A model generated the notes under the pieces. It searched no databases. It saw nothing but the letters and a program-made list of their open reading frames with translations, and was not told the DNA's origin. Of a DNA stretch of 64,000 nt, positions 51,108 to 62,433 are shown piece after piece; position 1 is the stretch's first letter; the number at the start of each line of letters is the position of its first letter. The position numbers were made by a program, and so were the translations under genes. Origin of the DNA: Haloechinothrix halophila YIM 93223 (GTDB lineage: Bacteria > Actinomycetota > Actinomycetes > Mycobacteriales > Pseudonocardiaceae); NCBI RefSeq assembly GCF_000504245.1, contig NZ_KI632509.1, positions 3,871,502 to 3,935,501 on the forward strand, in the 5' to 3' direction.

Positions 51108-54100
51108 TATGGGATCTCCACGACGGTGACGACGGCGTTGGGGTCGTTGGCCAGAATACGACGGACGTGGGACAAGCCACGTGGTGCCCCTGGACCCTCG
51201 TACTCGATGTAGTGGCGCCGACCATCAAGGGTGTACTGAAGGTCTGGGCGATTGATCCCAACACGGTTTGGACCAGCATCAACTTGCTGTTGGTTGACGC
51301 GAATGTCTCTGGCGCCCAGCCGCCTAGCATACCGAAGGTCGGCCAGGAGCTGTGCGTTGTGAGATGCGCGTTGTCCACGGGCCGGCACCTTCTGCGATGC
51401 CCGTGGCGGTGTCCGAAAGACACTGCCAGCAGCGACATCCTGCGACTTGCGTGGCGCGCCGAAGACCCCGCCTGGGCCGTGCGGGCTGGTGATCTTCGGG
51501 GTGTCTCCGCAGCCGCCGAAGATGGTGTTGCGGTTGAAGGTGGTGCCGTTCTGGTTGGGGGTCCAGGTTTGACTTACGGTGCAACCGTTCTGCGAGGCAT
51601 ATAGGTGCTGCTGTGATGGTTGGCTGGTTGCCTGCGCCATATGCTTCGGCTTGAACGGATCGAGAGTCTGGTTTCCGGCGACGATGCCCAGGTGGGTGTC
51701 GTTGGCCGGATCGTTGGCGTCCTCCCATGCGCCGGACGCGGCCTTGCGCACCGTCATTTCATACTCTGGGCGAGACGCGAACGTGTTAGCGCGTTCCTTC
51801 ACGATGCGCGCCCAGTACTGCTGCCGCGCCTTCTCTTGGGCCTCTTTCTGCATCGCCTCGGCGCACGAAGCAGTACAGCTTGCACCGCCGCTATACGTCG
51901 TGTCGACGTAGTCCACCTGTGTGGTGTCTGAGCTGCCGCAGAAGTAGCCACCAATCAACTGACAACCGGCTCCGGGCATGACGACTGGCGTGGGCGCCGG
52001 TGCGTAGTCATACGTGACAACCGGATTCCTAATTTGTCCTGGTGCTACCCGATATTCTCTCGGCCAGAGCCCGTAGAGCAGGAGAGAAGTGGCATTAGGA
52101 CCACCCCAGAACAGAGCTTCCCAGAAGAACTCCGCCTCACTATCGACGCAATACGCACCCGGGTCTGAACACGGATCCGGGTAGTTGCCGCTCGGGTCGG
52201 TGTGCACCAGTGGGCTGCTGGCCGCGTAGCCGTAGCGGTTGGCGTTACCTACGTCGCGGGGGTCGAGGGTGGCGGTGTCGCGGGAGGCGAATCCTCCGGT
52301 GCCGGGTTCGTACCAGCGGGTGCCCATGTTGGTCATGCCCGTGGCGGGGTCGGTGTACTGGTGCTGATAGCCCAGCAGCGGCTGAGCACCGGCGGAGCCG
52401 GTCTCATCGCCGAACGGGTCGTAGCTGCGCGACCCGCCCAAGCCACCGGTGGTCGGGTCGTAGAGTCCGATCAGGTCGGTGTGCCGGTCGGTGGCCGCGA
52501 GCCCGGTGGTGGTGCCATCACCGGCACCCAGCAGGTCCCCGCTGGGTAGGTAGCTGTAATCCCACGAACCAGTGGCGGTGACATTCCTGCTGGTGCCGAG
52601 GTACGACAACGTCGTACTGCCACGGGACACGAGCCGGTTGAGTGCGTCGTAGGCGTAGTTCGTGCCGTCCGCCGCGACGAGCTCGTCGAACGCGTTATAG
52701 CTCATCGTCGACGTCGTGCCGTCGGTGGTGCTCGACGACAGGGTGCCGCGAGCCGTGTATGTCCGAGTGGCCCCACCGGACTCGACGAGCTGGTTGCGTT
52801 CGTTGAACACCTGGGTCGTGCCAGCCTTGTCGACCAGGTTGCCGGCGTCGTCCCAGCCATAGCTGACCGTGTTGCTGCCGTTGTCCCACGAGGTCAACCG
52901 ACCGGCCTGGTCATAGCCATAGGTGTGGGTGCTCGACCCGGCGTACCCGGTGGTGGTCTTCGCCGTCAGCCGATCGGCCTTGTCGTAGCCGTAGGTGACC
53001 TTCGCCGACACTGAACCGTCCGGCTTCGACACCGTGTCCGAGGTCAGGCGTCCGTGGGTGTCGTAGCCGTACTCCCGGTTCGCCCCGTCGACCACACCGG
53101 CCGAGGCCACTCGACCTGCTTGGTCGTAGGTGTAGTCGACGGTCGCGCCACTGACGGGATCAACCGCCGAGGCCAACCGGCCCTGGGCGTAGGCGTAGTC
53201 AGCCGTACCCGCGCCGGTTGTGGCACCGGCGAGTTGGCCGTCGGCGTTCCAGGTGAAGTCGGTGTCCCCCGAAGGACCGGTGGCCGAGACCAGCAGTCCC
53301 CGGTCGTTGTAGGTGTAGACGTTGTCCCCACCCGGTGCCGACGCTCGGGTCATCCGGCCCGCGAGATCGTAGGAGAACGCCCGATCCTGCGTCGCCACGT
53401 CGGCACCCGCACCGGTCTGCGTGACCAGCCGTCCCAGCGCGTCATAGCTGTTGCTGATCGTCACACCACCGGGCTTGGCCAACGACGCCATCAACCCGCG
53501 CGCGTTGTAGCTGACGGTGTAGGTGCGATCAGCCGCGTCGGGATGCTGCGTGGTCGCCGGTTCGATGGTCGATTCCGGCAAACCCCAGGCGTTGGCGGTG
53601 AACACGGTCTCGTTGCCGTTGCCGTCGGTGGCCCGGGTGATGTTGCCCGCCGCGTCGTAGCCGTAGCTGGTGGTGATCGACGCGGTGTCCGACACCGGCC
53701 GCGTGATCGTCCTGAGCTGATCGCGCGCATCGAACGTGTAGTTCGTGGTCGCGCCCGTGGCATCGGTCGCGGCGGTCAGGTTACCGACACGGTCGTAGAC
53801 GAAGCTGCGTTCCCGCAGTGTCGTACCCGTGGCGTCCTCATCCCAGGACGAGACCTGCCGACCACCCATGTCGTAGTCGAACCGCTGCACGGCGTTCTGC
53901 GGACGCTCCGAGCGAACGACATTGCCACGCACGTCGTAGGTCGAGGTCGTCGTGACCCCTGCCGGATCGGTCACCTCGATCGGGTTGGACAACCCGTCGT
54001 AGGCGACGGTGCTCGTCAATCCGGACGGCGACGTCGTCGAGGTGAGGTTGCCCAGCGGGTCGTAGCGATACTCGGTCGTCAGGTTCCGCAGCGACGGCGT

Positions 54101-56542
54101 CCGCTCGACGACGGTCGACGTCACCTTCCGGCCGAGTTGGTCATACGTCGCTTCGGTGCGCGCACCGGTGGGGCCAGTCACCGACAACGGCAGACCGGTC
54201 GGCGTGTAGGTCATCTCGGTGACCCCACCCGAGCTCTCGGTGCCCACCGGGGGATCAACCTTCCGGCGCAGGTTACCGAGCTTGTCGTATGCGAACGTCG
54301 TCACATTCCCCGCGGGATCGGTCTGCTTGGTAACCCGGCCCGCGGCGTCGTACTCCCAGCCAGTGGTCGCCACGACCGGCTCGGCCACACCCGGTGGCGT
54401 GTAGTTCGGCAAGGTCCGCGACACACGGCGGCCCAGCTTGTCGAACGCCGTCGTGGTGGTATTGCCGTTGGCGTCAACGACCCTGGTGGCCTCGCCGAAG
54501 GCGTTGTAGCCGGTCTTGCTCACCGGCCGCTTCGTACTGGCCGCGTTGCCACCGGACTCAACCTCGACCGGAGGTTCAGCCACCTGCACCTGACGTCCCC
54601 GCGCGTCGTAGCTGAAATCGGTGGCGAACTTGTTCGGATCCGCACCCGTGACATTGCCCCGTGGGCCGACCACGCGAGTCGGCAAGCCACGCTCATCGCG
54701 CGTCGTGGTGGTGACAGCGGTCGTGGTCGCGTCAAGGTGCTCGACCCGCCTGGTCTCACGACCCAACGCGTCATACTCGAAATCCTGACGGGACACCTCG
54801 GTGTCGTCCGGCTTGTGCAGACTGACCCGCACGGGGTTGTCGACGTCGTCGACCACCCGCTTCTCGACCCGCTGCTCATCGTAGAGGCCGTCGCGCTCAC
54901 TCACCTCTACCGCACGACCGCCCGGATCGTAAGTGGTGTAGGTGGAGTGCTCAGTCTCCGGCCCGATGTCCCACGTGATCTCTCCAGTACCGAGGTGGTT
55001 GTACCAGTTGAGCATCCGGTTCGAGGTGTCGCCTGTGTCGGGGTCGACATAGTCGAGCAGATGCGTCCACGTGAGCCAGTTGTTCCGGAAGTAGGCGTAG
55101 CTCAGCGTGTTGCCCATCGCGTCCGTCTTGCGCGCTAACCGACCGGCGGGGTCATACGCGCGAGACTCCAGCACGACATCGCGTGCCTCGCCGCCGTCAC
55201 CGGCCCAGCCGTGCACGGTGGTCTCCGCTAGCTGCCGACCGGCATGAGTGGGCACATACGAGTAGGAGAACTCGGTTCCGGTCTTGTCGGTCCTGGTCGC
55301 GACGTCACCAAAGATGGTGTAGCTGACCGTCTCAGTACCGCCTTCCGAGTCGGTGACCGTGGTGCGACGGCCTCGCTCGTCATAGCCGAACGTGGTGGTC
55401 CGCTCGGAACCCGTCTGCTTGACGTCCGAGACTGAGGTTGACGTCAGCCAGCCGGCGGCGTCGTAGGTGTTGACCGTGCGCCGCTGCTGCTCGGCACCCG
55501 TCACCTCATTGGTGACAACGGGGCCGACCTTCTCGGTCACGCGGGACGCGCCGTCATAGCTGTAGCTCGTTGTCGCGGCGTCCGCACCATCGGATGCTGC
55601 CTCGGTCGTGCTAGTTAGGCGACCGAGGCCGTCGTAGGCGTGATCCACACGATGCCCGGCCGGGTCGGATTTCCACGCTAGGTCACCGGATTCGGTGTAG
55701 GAATAATCGATCGTGCTGCCATCGGGTCGTGTGATCTGGCGCAGCAGGCCCGCGGGCATAGTGCCGCCACCGACGGCCGTCTCCGTGCCATCGGTATAAG
55801 TGCGGGTGGTGATGCGCTCCAGACCGGTGGTGGCACCGGGGGCTTGGATTTCCTCCACCTGGCCGTTTCCGTTGTGGACGTAGCGAGTCAGGTAGGTGTC
55901 GTCGGTTGCCGATTCCGAGCGGGCGTTGCGGTGGTCGGTCACCTGGTCATTGCGGGGATCAAGCGGATCGTCCGGGTTGAGGAAGTATTCCCAGTGCTCC
56001 GTCAACGTCGATGACGACCCGTAGGGCACTGTCCGTGACAGCAAATTGCCCCGCTTATCGTGCCGCAACTCCGTGGCGTTCCCGTTGGGATCGGTGACCG
56101 TGTAGAGGAAGCCGCGTTCGTCGTACTCGTACGTGACACTGCCCCCGCCACGGTCGCCGGGATTCGTGATCGATGTCAGGCGACCAGCCCGTGCCGGGTC
56201 GTAGGCGTAGGTGGTGTCCTGGCCGTTGGGGTCGGTGACGGCCACTTTGGTGCGCCAGATGGTGTTGTCGTCAGCGTCCACGGACTCGCTCACCGTAGGG
56301 TCGCCATAGGTCCAGGTGGCGCCGTCGGCATCGGTGTAGTCGTGCACCCGTTCGCTCGCCCGGTCGTAGACCAGGTCCGCAGCGGTCACCGATCCAGGCT
56401 CGGTGATCGTGGTCAGCCAGTCGACCGCCGTGTGCGCGCCGTAGTTTTCGGCGGCTTCGATATGGCCGATCGGCCGGTTGTACACGGCGGCTTCGGCGAT
56501 GCTGCCGTCGAAGTAGCCCCAGTCGTCGACGGGGCGGGCGGG
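51107..56542 (-). pseudogene. Rhs/YD-repeat polymorphic toxin, 3' part (gene split by IS element)
   Basis: C-terminal 1,811 codons of the split toxin gene. Over 30 YD-type repeats (for example YDPLGNLTS, YDGLSNPIE, YDQAGRVAS) form the encapsulating Rhs shell. The Rhs core ends with GTRWYEPGTGGFASRD and NRYGYAASSPLVHTDPSG. The remaining 320 residues are the variable toxin: a Cys-containing segment (ASCTASCAEAMQKEAQ), a Gly/Pro linker and the final tip (RPDLQYTL, YIEYEGPG, ILANDP), which could be a restriction-endonuclease-like nuclease (inference from the RPD and EYE pattern). It has no start codon or promoter of its own beyond the IS. Confidence 0.9.
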
Positions 56543-58046
56543 GGGTGCAAGATCTTTTGTGGAAGTGGGCGGGCCATGATCATCGGTGGGCCGGAGGGTC
56601 CGGGCCGGTGGAAGGGAACGCTACGTGACGACGGACAAGGCGCAGGATGCGGTCGAGGGCTCGGCGGCGGAGGAGGCTTCGCGGCGGTTGGCGGAGCTGG
56701 TCTCGCCGGAGGGTATTGATCGGATTCTGGCTGACGCGAAAGCGTCGGGGACGCCGTTGGATGGCCCGGACGGCATTCTGAATCAGATGAGTAAGGCGGT
56801 GATCGAGCGGGCGTTGGGCGCGGAGATGCATGAGCATCTCGGGTACGCGAAACACGACGCTGCGGGACGCGGAACGGGCAATTCCCGCAACGGGTATTCG
56901 GCGAAGACGGTCACCACCAACACCGGTAAGGTCCAGATCGAGGTTCCGCGGGACCGCACGGGCGGGTTTGAACCGCGGATCGTGAAGAAGCATCAGCGTC
57001 GGCTCGGCCAGATCGATGACATGATCTTGTCGCTGTATGCGAAAGGGATGACCACCCGCGATATCAAGGATCATTTGCTCGAGGTGTATGGCGCCGAGGC
57101 GAGCCACGAGCTGATTTCGAATGTGACCGATGTGGTGCATGACGAGATCAAGACGTGGCAGAACCGTCCGCTGGACCAGGTGTATGTGATCGCCTACATC
57201 GACGCGCTGGTGGTCAAGATCCGCACCAACGGGGTGGTGATCAACCGGCCGGCCTACATCGTCACCGGTGTCGACGTCGACGGGTTCAAGCACGTGCTGG
57301 GTGTGTGGATCGGCCCCACCGAGGGGGAGAGCAAGGCCCACTGGCTAGCGGTACTGACCGAGGTGAAGAACCGCGGCGTGGAAGACGTACTGATCGTGTG
57401 CTGCGACGGGCTGACCGGACTGCCGGACGCGATCCGCACTGTGTGGCCGAAAGCCGAGGTGCAAACCTGCGTGATTCATTTGATCCGGAATTCGATGAAA
57501 TACGTGTCCTATTCCGACCGCAAGAAGGTTGCCGCCGCGTTGAAACCGATCTACACGGCCGTCAACGCCGAAGCCGCCGAGATAGCGCTGGAGCATCTCC
57601 GTAAAGAGTGGGGCACGAAATACCCAGGCATGCTCGCCGCGTGGGATCGCGCCTGGGAAGACTTCACTCCGTTCCTCAAATACCCGAAAGAAATACGAAA
57701 AGTGGTGTATACCACTAACGCGATCGAATCATTGAATTTTCAACTGCGGAAAATCATGAAAAACAGAGGACATTTCACCACCGAGGACGCCGCGATGAAG
57801 CTGCTTTATCTCGGCATCCGACACGTCACCGGACGCTACATCGACGGTGACGGTCATGTTCGCGCCAAGGGCGAACGCGGCACCGGCACTTACGGGTGGA
57901 AAGCCGCGCTCAACCACTTCGCCGTCCTCTTCGGCGACCGGCTCGTCCTCTAACGCGCCGTCACACACAGTGACGGATTCGACCACTCATCAAAAGCAAC
58001 GAAAAGGATAAACAGGCCCAAACATCCACAAAAATCTTGACACGCT
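56543..58046 (+). mobile_element. IS256-family insertion sequence (about 1.5 kb)
   Basis: Imperfect terminal inverted repeats: the left end reads GGGTGCAAGATCTTTTGTGG and the right end, reversed, GCGTGTCAAGATTTTTGTGG. The flanks share GGGCGGGCGGG (56532-56542 and 58047-58057), so the 8-9 bp target duplication expected for IS256 elements is present, though its exact edges are ambiguous by up to 3 bp. One complete transposase gene fills the element, so it may still be active. It lies in opposite orientation to the toxin gene it interrupts. Confidence 0.92.
56625..57953 (+). CDS. IS256-family transposase
   Basis: 442 aa, full length. Mutator-type transposase with first Asp in IAYIDALVVKIR, second Asp in VLIVCCDGLTGLPDAI, and the C-terminal YTTNAIESLNFQLRKI with the Glu. 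An N-terminal GNSRNGYSAKTV segment and VPRDRTGGFEP are typical of the family. GTG 56625 follows GGAAGGGA. No frameshift or stop, so it is presumably functional. Codon use is slightly less GC-biased near the 3' end (around 57680-57790) than in the host genes. Confidence 0.96.
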   Translation: MTTDKAQDAVEGSAAEEASRRLAELVSPEGIDRILADAKASGTPLDGPDGILNQMSKAVIERALGAEMHEHLGYAKHDAAGRGTGNSRNGYSAKTVTTNTGKVQIEVPRDRTGGFEPRIVKKHQRRLGQIDDMILSLYAKGMTTRDIKDHLLEVYGAEASHELISNVTDVVHDEIKTWQNRPLDQVYVIAYIDALVVKIRTNGVVINRPAYIVTGVDVDGFKHVLGVWIGPTEGESKAHWLAVLTEVKNRGVEDVLIVCCDGLTGLPDAIRTVWPKAEVQTCVIHLIRNSMKYVSYSDRKKVAAALKPIYTAVNAEAAEIALEHLRKEWGTKYPGMLAAWDRAWEDFTPFLKYPKEIRKVVYTTNAIESLNFQLRKIMKNRGHFTTEDAAMKLLYLGIRHVTGRYIDGDGHVRAKGERGTGTYGWKAALNHFAVLFGDRLVL

Positions 58047-61000
58047 GGGCGGGCGGGCCAGTCCAGCGTGGTGACCAGACCCGCACCCAGGTAGGTGTAG
58101 TTGTAACCGCCACACCAGTAGCCGGTGTCCTGAGTGCCTGCCAGATTGCCGTCGAGGAACAGCGACTGCGCGCCATCGGCCTGCGACAGCACCACGTGGT
58201 GCCACGCGCCATCGTTGACCGCCGCCGAGGTGACGATGCCGGTGACCTCACCATTACAGAAATGCCCGTACAGCTTGCCGTCGGTGCCGACATACAACAC
58301 AGGCATCGACCCGCCCGACCCGGTCTCGCCCGGCTGGAACCGCGACGTGTTGACCAGCACCCCGCCCTCGGTGGTCGTGGTCTTGAACCACAGCTCCACC
58401 GACCGATACCGCTTACCCATCACCGGGTTCTCATCGAACTTCACATAGCTCGACGAGCCGTCCAAACCGGCCGCGGGCACACCGTTCCCATCGACCGGGC
58501 CACCAGCATCATCGACCACGTTGTTCGCGGTGCCAGACAGATCGGTGCCCAGCCCGGGAACCTCACTAGCAACCGCGCCAGAGTCCGCATCGGACAGTCG
58601 CCAATAGCCGGCGGGATTCGAATCGGTCACCGTCGACCGGTAACCGTTCCCGGCCGTCCACGAGTAGCGGGTGCACTCGCCCTCGGGGTTACAGACCTCC
58701 GTCAGCCGGTCACCCGAGTAGCCGTACGTCCACGACAACACCGGCGATGGACCGGTCGTCACCGTCGTGACATGGCCGCCGCTCCATACGAAGCTCAGCG
58801 AGCGCCCGGACGCGGTATCCGTTGCCGTGGTGAGCTGACCGCCCGCGTCGTAGGTGAGTTCCTGGGCACGGCCATGGGCGTCGGTGATCGTGACCAGACG
58901 ACCCTGGCCATTGAACTCGTACCGGGTGTTGCCGACCGTGCGTAACGTCCAGCCCCCGGTATCGGTCGCGACCAGCGTCGCCTTCTGCCCGTCCGGGGCG
59001 GCGTAGCTGCCGTCGGGGTTGAGCCCGAACCGGGCCTGCTGCCCGTTCGGATAGGTGATGACGACGTTGCCGGAGTCGTCATCGTCGACCACCAACCGGG
59101 TGTCCCATCGCGTGGACCACCCGGAACCGAAAGCGAGATCCCCTCGTGGGTCCAGGCTGTTGTAGGTCCGTGTCACCGACAGCTCGGGTCCCACGACCGC
59201 CAGCGTCGCATCAGTCGCCGACGTGGTGAAGTTCCCAACACCCGGATCGACCCCGCCTCCGGACTTTCCACCGAGATGACTGGTGATCGCAGGCTGCGGC
59301 ACCTTCGTGACGAGCTTGGCGGCCCGCGTCCATGGACCCCACGTCTCGGTATCCGACACGCGTCCGTACCACAGATACGATTCGGACCATTCCAGGAGCT
59401 CATCAGGCACCCGCCAGCGCTTCGACGTTCTCACCGCGGACTTCGTGCAGTTCGCGCCATCCGAATCGCAGACCTTGAACTGGTACTCCAACCCGTTGCC
59501 CGGCCAGTCGTCCGGATCGGTACCCGTCAACCGCAACGTCGGACGCAACGTATCCGCCACATACCCGCTCCGCGGGTTCATCGACGTCACATGTGGCTTC
59601 TGGTTCGGTATCTCGAAATGTACCGCGTAGGACCACGGAACACCTTTGCCCGAGAACCAGAACGAACCGGTCTTCACCATGTCCCAGCGCAGCTTGTACT
59701 TGCCAGGCGGCAACGCCTTAATCTTGGCGTCCAGCGTGATGCTCTGCCCCGTCGTGACCTTCTTCGTCATGTCGGTGCGCAGCTTGTATTTCCTGCCGAG
59801 CTTGTCACCGCTGACGGTGTCCCACAGCTTGTAGCCGAGATCAAACTCGTTGCTCGGCGTCCACGTGTCCTTGCCGTCGTTCTTGACCGTCACCCGCATG
59901 ACACCGTCGTCGGTGGCTGTCGGCGCCGTGATCATGTCGCCGACGGTGTACTCCGCCCAGTGACGTGAGTAGGTGATATCCAGGTACGGCGCGTTCACCG
60001 TGTTCGCGCTCGCGAACTTCTTCCACCCGTACGAATCCGTCGTGGACGCCGAAAGCCGCAGACCGTGGTTCGCCTTACCACGCACCCACCCCTGAACCAG
60101 GTCCACACCGTTGGCACCGAGGTTGATCACTTCCCACTTCGGGTCACAACTGTTCGCGTAGCCATGAGCGAACTTCTTCCTGCCTACTCGTGAGCCGACT
60201 GACGGTCCCGGATACGACTTGTTGCCGCCCACCGACCACGACTCGGTCACGGGATGCACCTTCACCCGCCGCGCGTCACAGGAATACGACCAGACGTTGT
60301 ACAACCCCAGCCGCGCGTCCAAGATCTTCATCCCCGACAGATCCGAGGACACGCTGTTGAACTTCATGAACGCCTTCGCTTTGTTGCTGCCGCCGTTGTA
60401 GGTGCCCACCTTCAGAACCGACTCACCCGAGTAGTCGTTCGTGTAAGGCGAGAGCACATAGGTCGAGCCGTTCGACTCCTTCTGCACCGACGGATCAACC
60501 TTCACCGGATAAACCCGCTCCGGAGCCCGCAGCCACTCCTTGTCGGCAGACACATGCAGCACCTGCCGCCCACCTGGCTCCTCCGAGAGCCGGTACGACA
60601 CATCATGCGACCGCGCACCATCACCAGAGCGCGGATCGATGTTCGAGTCCTCCATGAACCCCGGCGGAATGACAGCCTCGACGCCTCCGTCCACGTTGAC
60701 CAGCTCCACCGCGCCCTCGTCATTCAGCCGCGCGCTCAAGCCGTCCAATGTGAGCGGAAAAGACCACTCCGCCGGCGCGTCCGCCGAGTGCAGAACGATG
60801 GTCTCCTTGACCCCATTCGGTGTCGCCTGCAGTACCAAGTCTGAGGAGGCACGTACCTCCTCATAAGTCACGGTGTCTTCGGTTACCGACCCGATCGCGC
60901 CGCGAGCATCCGAAACGCCGAACCCAAACGACTGGCCATCTCCCAGGTCAACCGACACCAGCTGACGGGCGTTCGCCGCCCTCGCGAACCGCTTATCCCT

Positions 61001-61546
61001 GGAATCCGCACGCGCGCGCCATCCCTCATCTCCGGCGCGCTCAACCAACGTCGGGTCGACACGCTTCCAGCGCCCATCCGGGTTCTTAAACATGCGCCGA
61101 CCGATGAAATGTCGAACCGTCGTCGTGCCGTCCGCGTTCTCGAACACCTGGCGCCGCGGCCCACCTCGTTCGGGAAGCTCACGGCTCGTCTCAGGATCAA
61201 ACCCAGGCGCCGCGGGCGCCTGTTCATCCCGGTCCACCTCGACAGTCGTCTTCTGCCGTTTCGGCTTAGCCAGGTCCGGCTGCCGCACCGACTCGTCCGG
61301 CGCGTTACCGCCCTTCGCCGGCGGACCACCCGGCGGGTCATCCAGCACAGCGTCATCACCGACTGCGGTCTCATCTGACGAGACCTGATGTGGCTGGCCA
61401 TCCGCATTGCCCATCGACTGCTCCGGCCGATCGCCGGGGTCTGGTGCAGCCGCAGTCACAGCCTGAGGCAATGCCGACATCAACCCGACGATCATCACCA
61501 TCGCCAGCAGCACAGACAGCAGGCGAGACACACTCGCGTGGACCAC
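58047..61546 (-). pseudogene. Rhs/YD-repeat polymorphic toxin, 5' part (gene split by IS element)
   Basis: First 1,163 codons of the toxin. Signal peptide at residues 1 to about 33 (hydrophobic core LSVLLAMVMIVGLMSALP, cleavage near AVTAAA), then an acidic/Pro linker, a DNRLRE-like region (about 355-530), an NBR1/Ig-like domain (about 540-640), a Pro-rich Ig-type domain, DUF6531/first Rhs repeats (TRTYNSLDPRGDLAFGSGWS) and a LamG-like domain cut by the IS. As it stands the frame reads about 32 residues into the IS and stops at 57950. GTG 61546 has GGGGAGAG before it; an in-frame extension reaches 61600. Confidence 0.9.
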
Positions 61547-61840
61547 TGAGCTCTCCCCTCGCACGGTCGCGACACGGAGCGAGACTGCGTGACTCGTCAC
61601 GCTCAGTGGTTCGGCAACTACTGGCTAAAACCGACTGACCACGTTAACCAGACGAACGAGCCGATACAACACATTCGACTGAACTACTCAAATGGAATTT
61701 ATCCGCATATACAGTGAGTAGAAATCTCAAATGGACAGTGAGAACGAATACCACTGACGGAGTACTTGACGCTACCCAGCTTGGACGTCCAGTCCGTCCT
61801 GAACAGACTCGCGACCGCGCCGTACGACGCGCACAGCAAC
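61547..61840. other. Upstream region of the toxin gene, promoter unresolved
   Basis: Contains the toxin's leader and an AT-rich stretch (about 61640-61760) noticeably unlike the surroundings, which probably holds the promoter. No clear -35/-10 pair could be assigned. The region ends where the inverted Rhs remnant begins. Confidence 0.45.
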
Positions 61841-62080
61841 GTAATGAGCCTTAGTGACCGTAGCGCGTGGGTCGACGGCACCTGTGTCGTCAATTATGGC
61901 TGGGATGATGCGAGCAACCTGGTCGACAACGCCGGTACGACGCAGGTGTTCAACGAACGCAACCAGCTCGTCGACTCCGGTGGGTCCAGTCGGACCTACA
62001 CCGCCCGCGGCACACTCTCGTCGAGCACGACCGACGGTGTGACCTCAACGGTCAGCTGCAACACGTTCGACATCTGGTAG
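61840..62080 (+). pseudogene. Rhs toxin-core remnant (opposite orientation)
   Basis: An open frame from about 61766 encodes NYGWDDASNLVDNAGTTQVF and FNERNQLVDSGGSSRTYTARG, over 75% identical to the YD repeats of the main toxin (its TVSYGWDDAGNLVDKAGTTQ region). Only about 75 residues survive, without signal peptide or core, ending at TAG 62078-62080. It is the leftover of a second rhs gene that faced the other way. The following small ORF starts 10 bp after its stop, a typical place for an immunity gene. Confidence 0.85.
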
Positions 62081-62090
62081 GAGTTTGTTG

Positions 62091-62360
62091 ATGGGGCGAA
62101 TTATGATCGACACGACACCGCAGGGCGCTGAGTTTATGGAGCGGATAGTGAATATCATGATCCGGCTATTCGCTATGTCGCGAGGCGAAGCGATGGGTCG
62201 CTTGAACAGGCATTGGTCTGGACAGCAGTTTAGGACTGCAGGAAAACAAATGGCGCTATTCCATGAGACGCCCGAGTGGTGGGCCAAAACTATCGTCTAC
62301 GGCCCGGCTTCAGAGTGGTGGCTTGACGAGGAGAACGCGAGAGCTCTTCCTTACCCATAA
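62091..62360 (+). CDS. Small hypothetical protein (possible orphan immunity protein)
   Basis: 89 aa, intact. TAGGAG precedes ATG 62091 at good distance. A conserved-looking C-terminal part reads NRHWSGQQF, then FHETPEWWAKTIVYGPASEW and ends ALPYP; small actinobacterial proteins with a 'HE..E.WA..IYYG...WW' pattern and Pro-rich end are familiar to me as unannotated hypotheticals. Lower GC than its neighbours. Its place directly behind an rhs remnant suggests an immunity or toxin-linked role; this is inference. Confidence 0.6.
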   Translation: MGRIMIDTTPQGAEFMERIVNIMIRLFAMSRGEAMGRLNRHWSGQQFRTAGKQMALFHETPEWWAKTIVYGPASEWWLDEENARALPYP

Positions 62361-62433
62361 ACAATCCTAACCAGCGATCAGTACACTCTGCGAGACTGGG
62401 TGCTGAGCGAAAGGAACATGGCCGGTGTTGATC

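Noticed and set aside
53054-55138. Long open frame antisense to the Rhs toxin (694 aa)
   Set aside because: Antisense of GC-rich YD repeats; Arg/Val/Gly-rich, with no motif or ribosome site.
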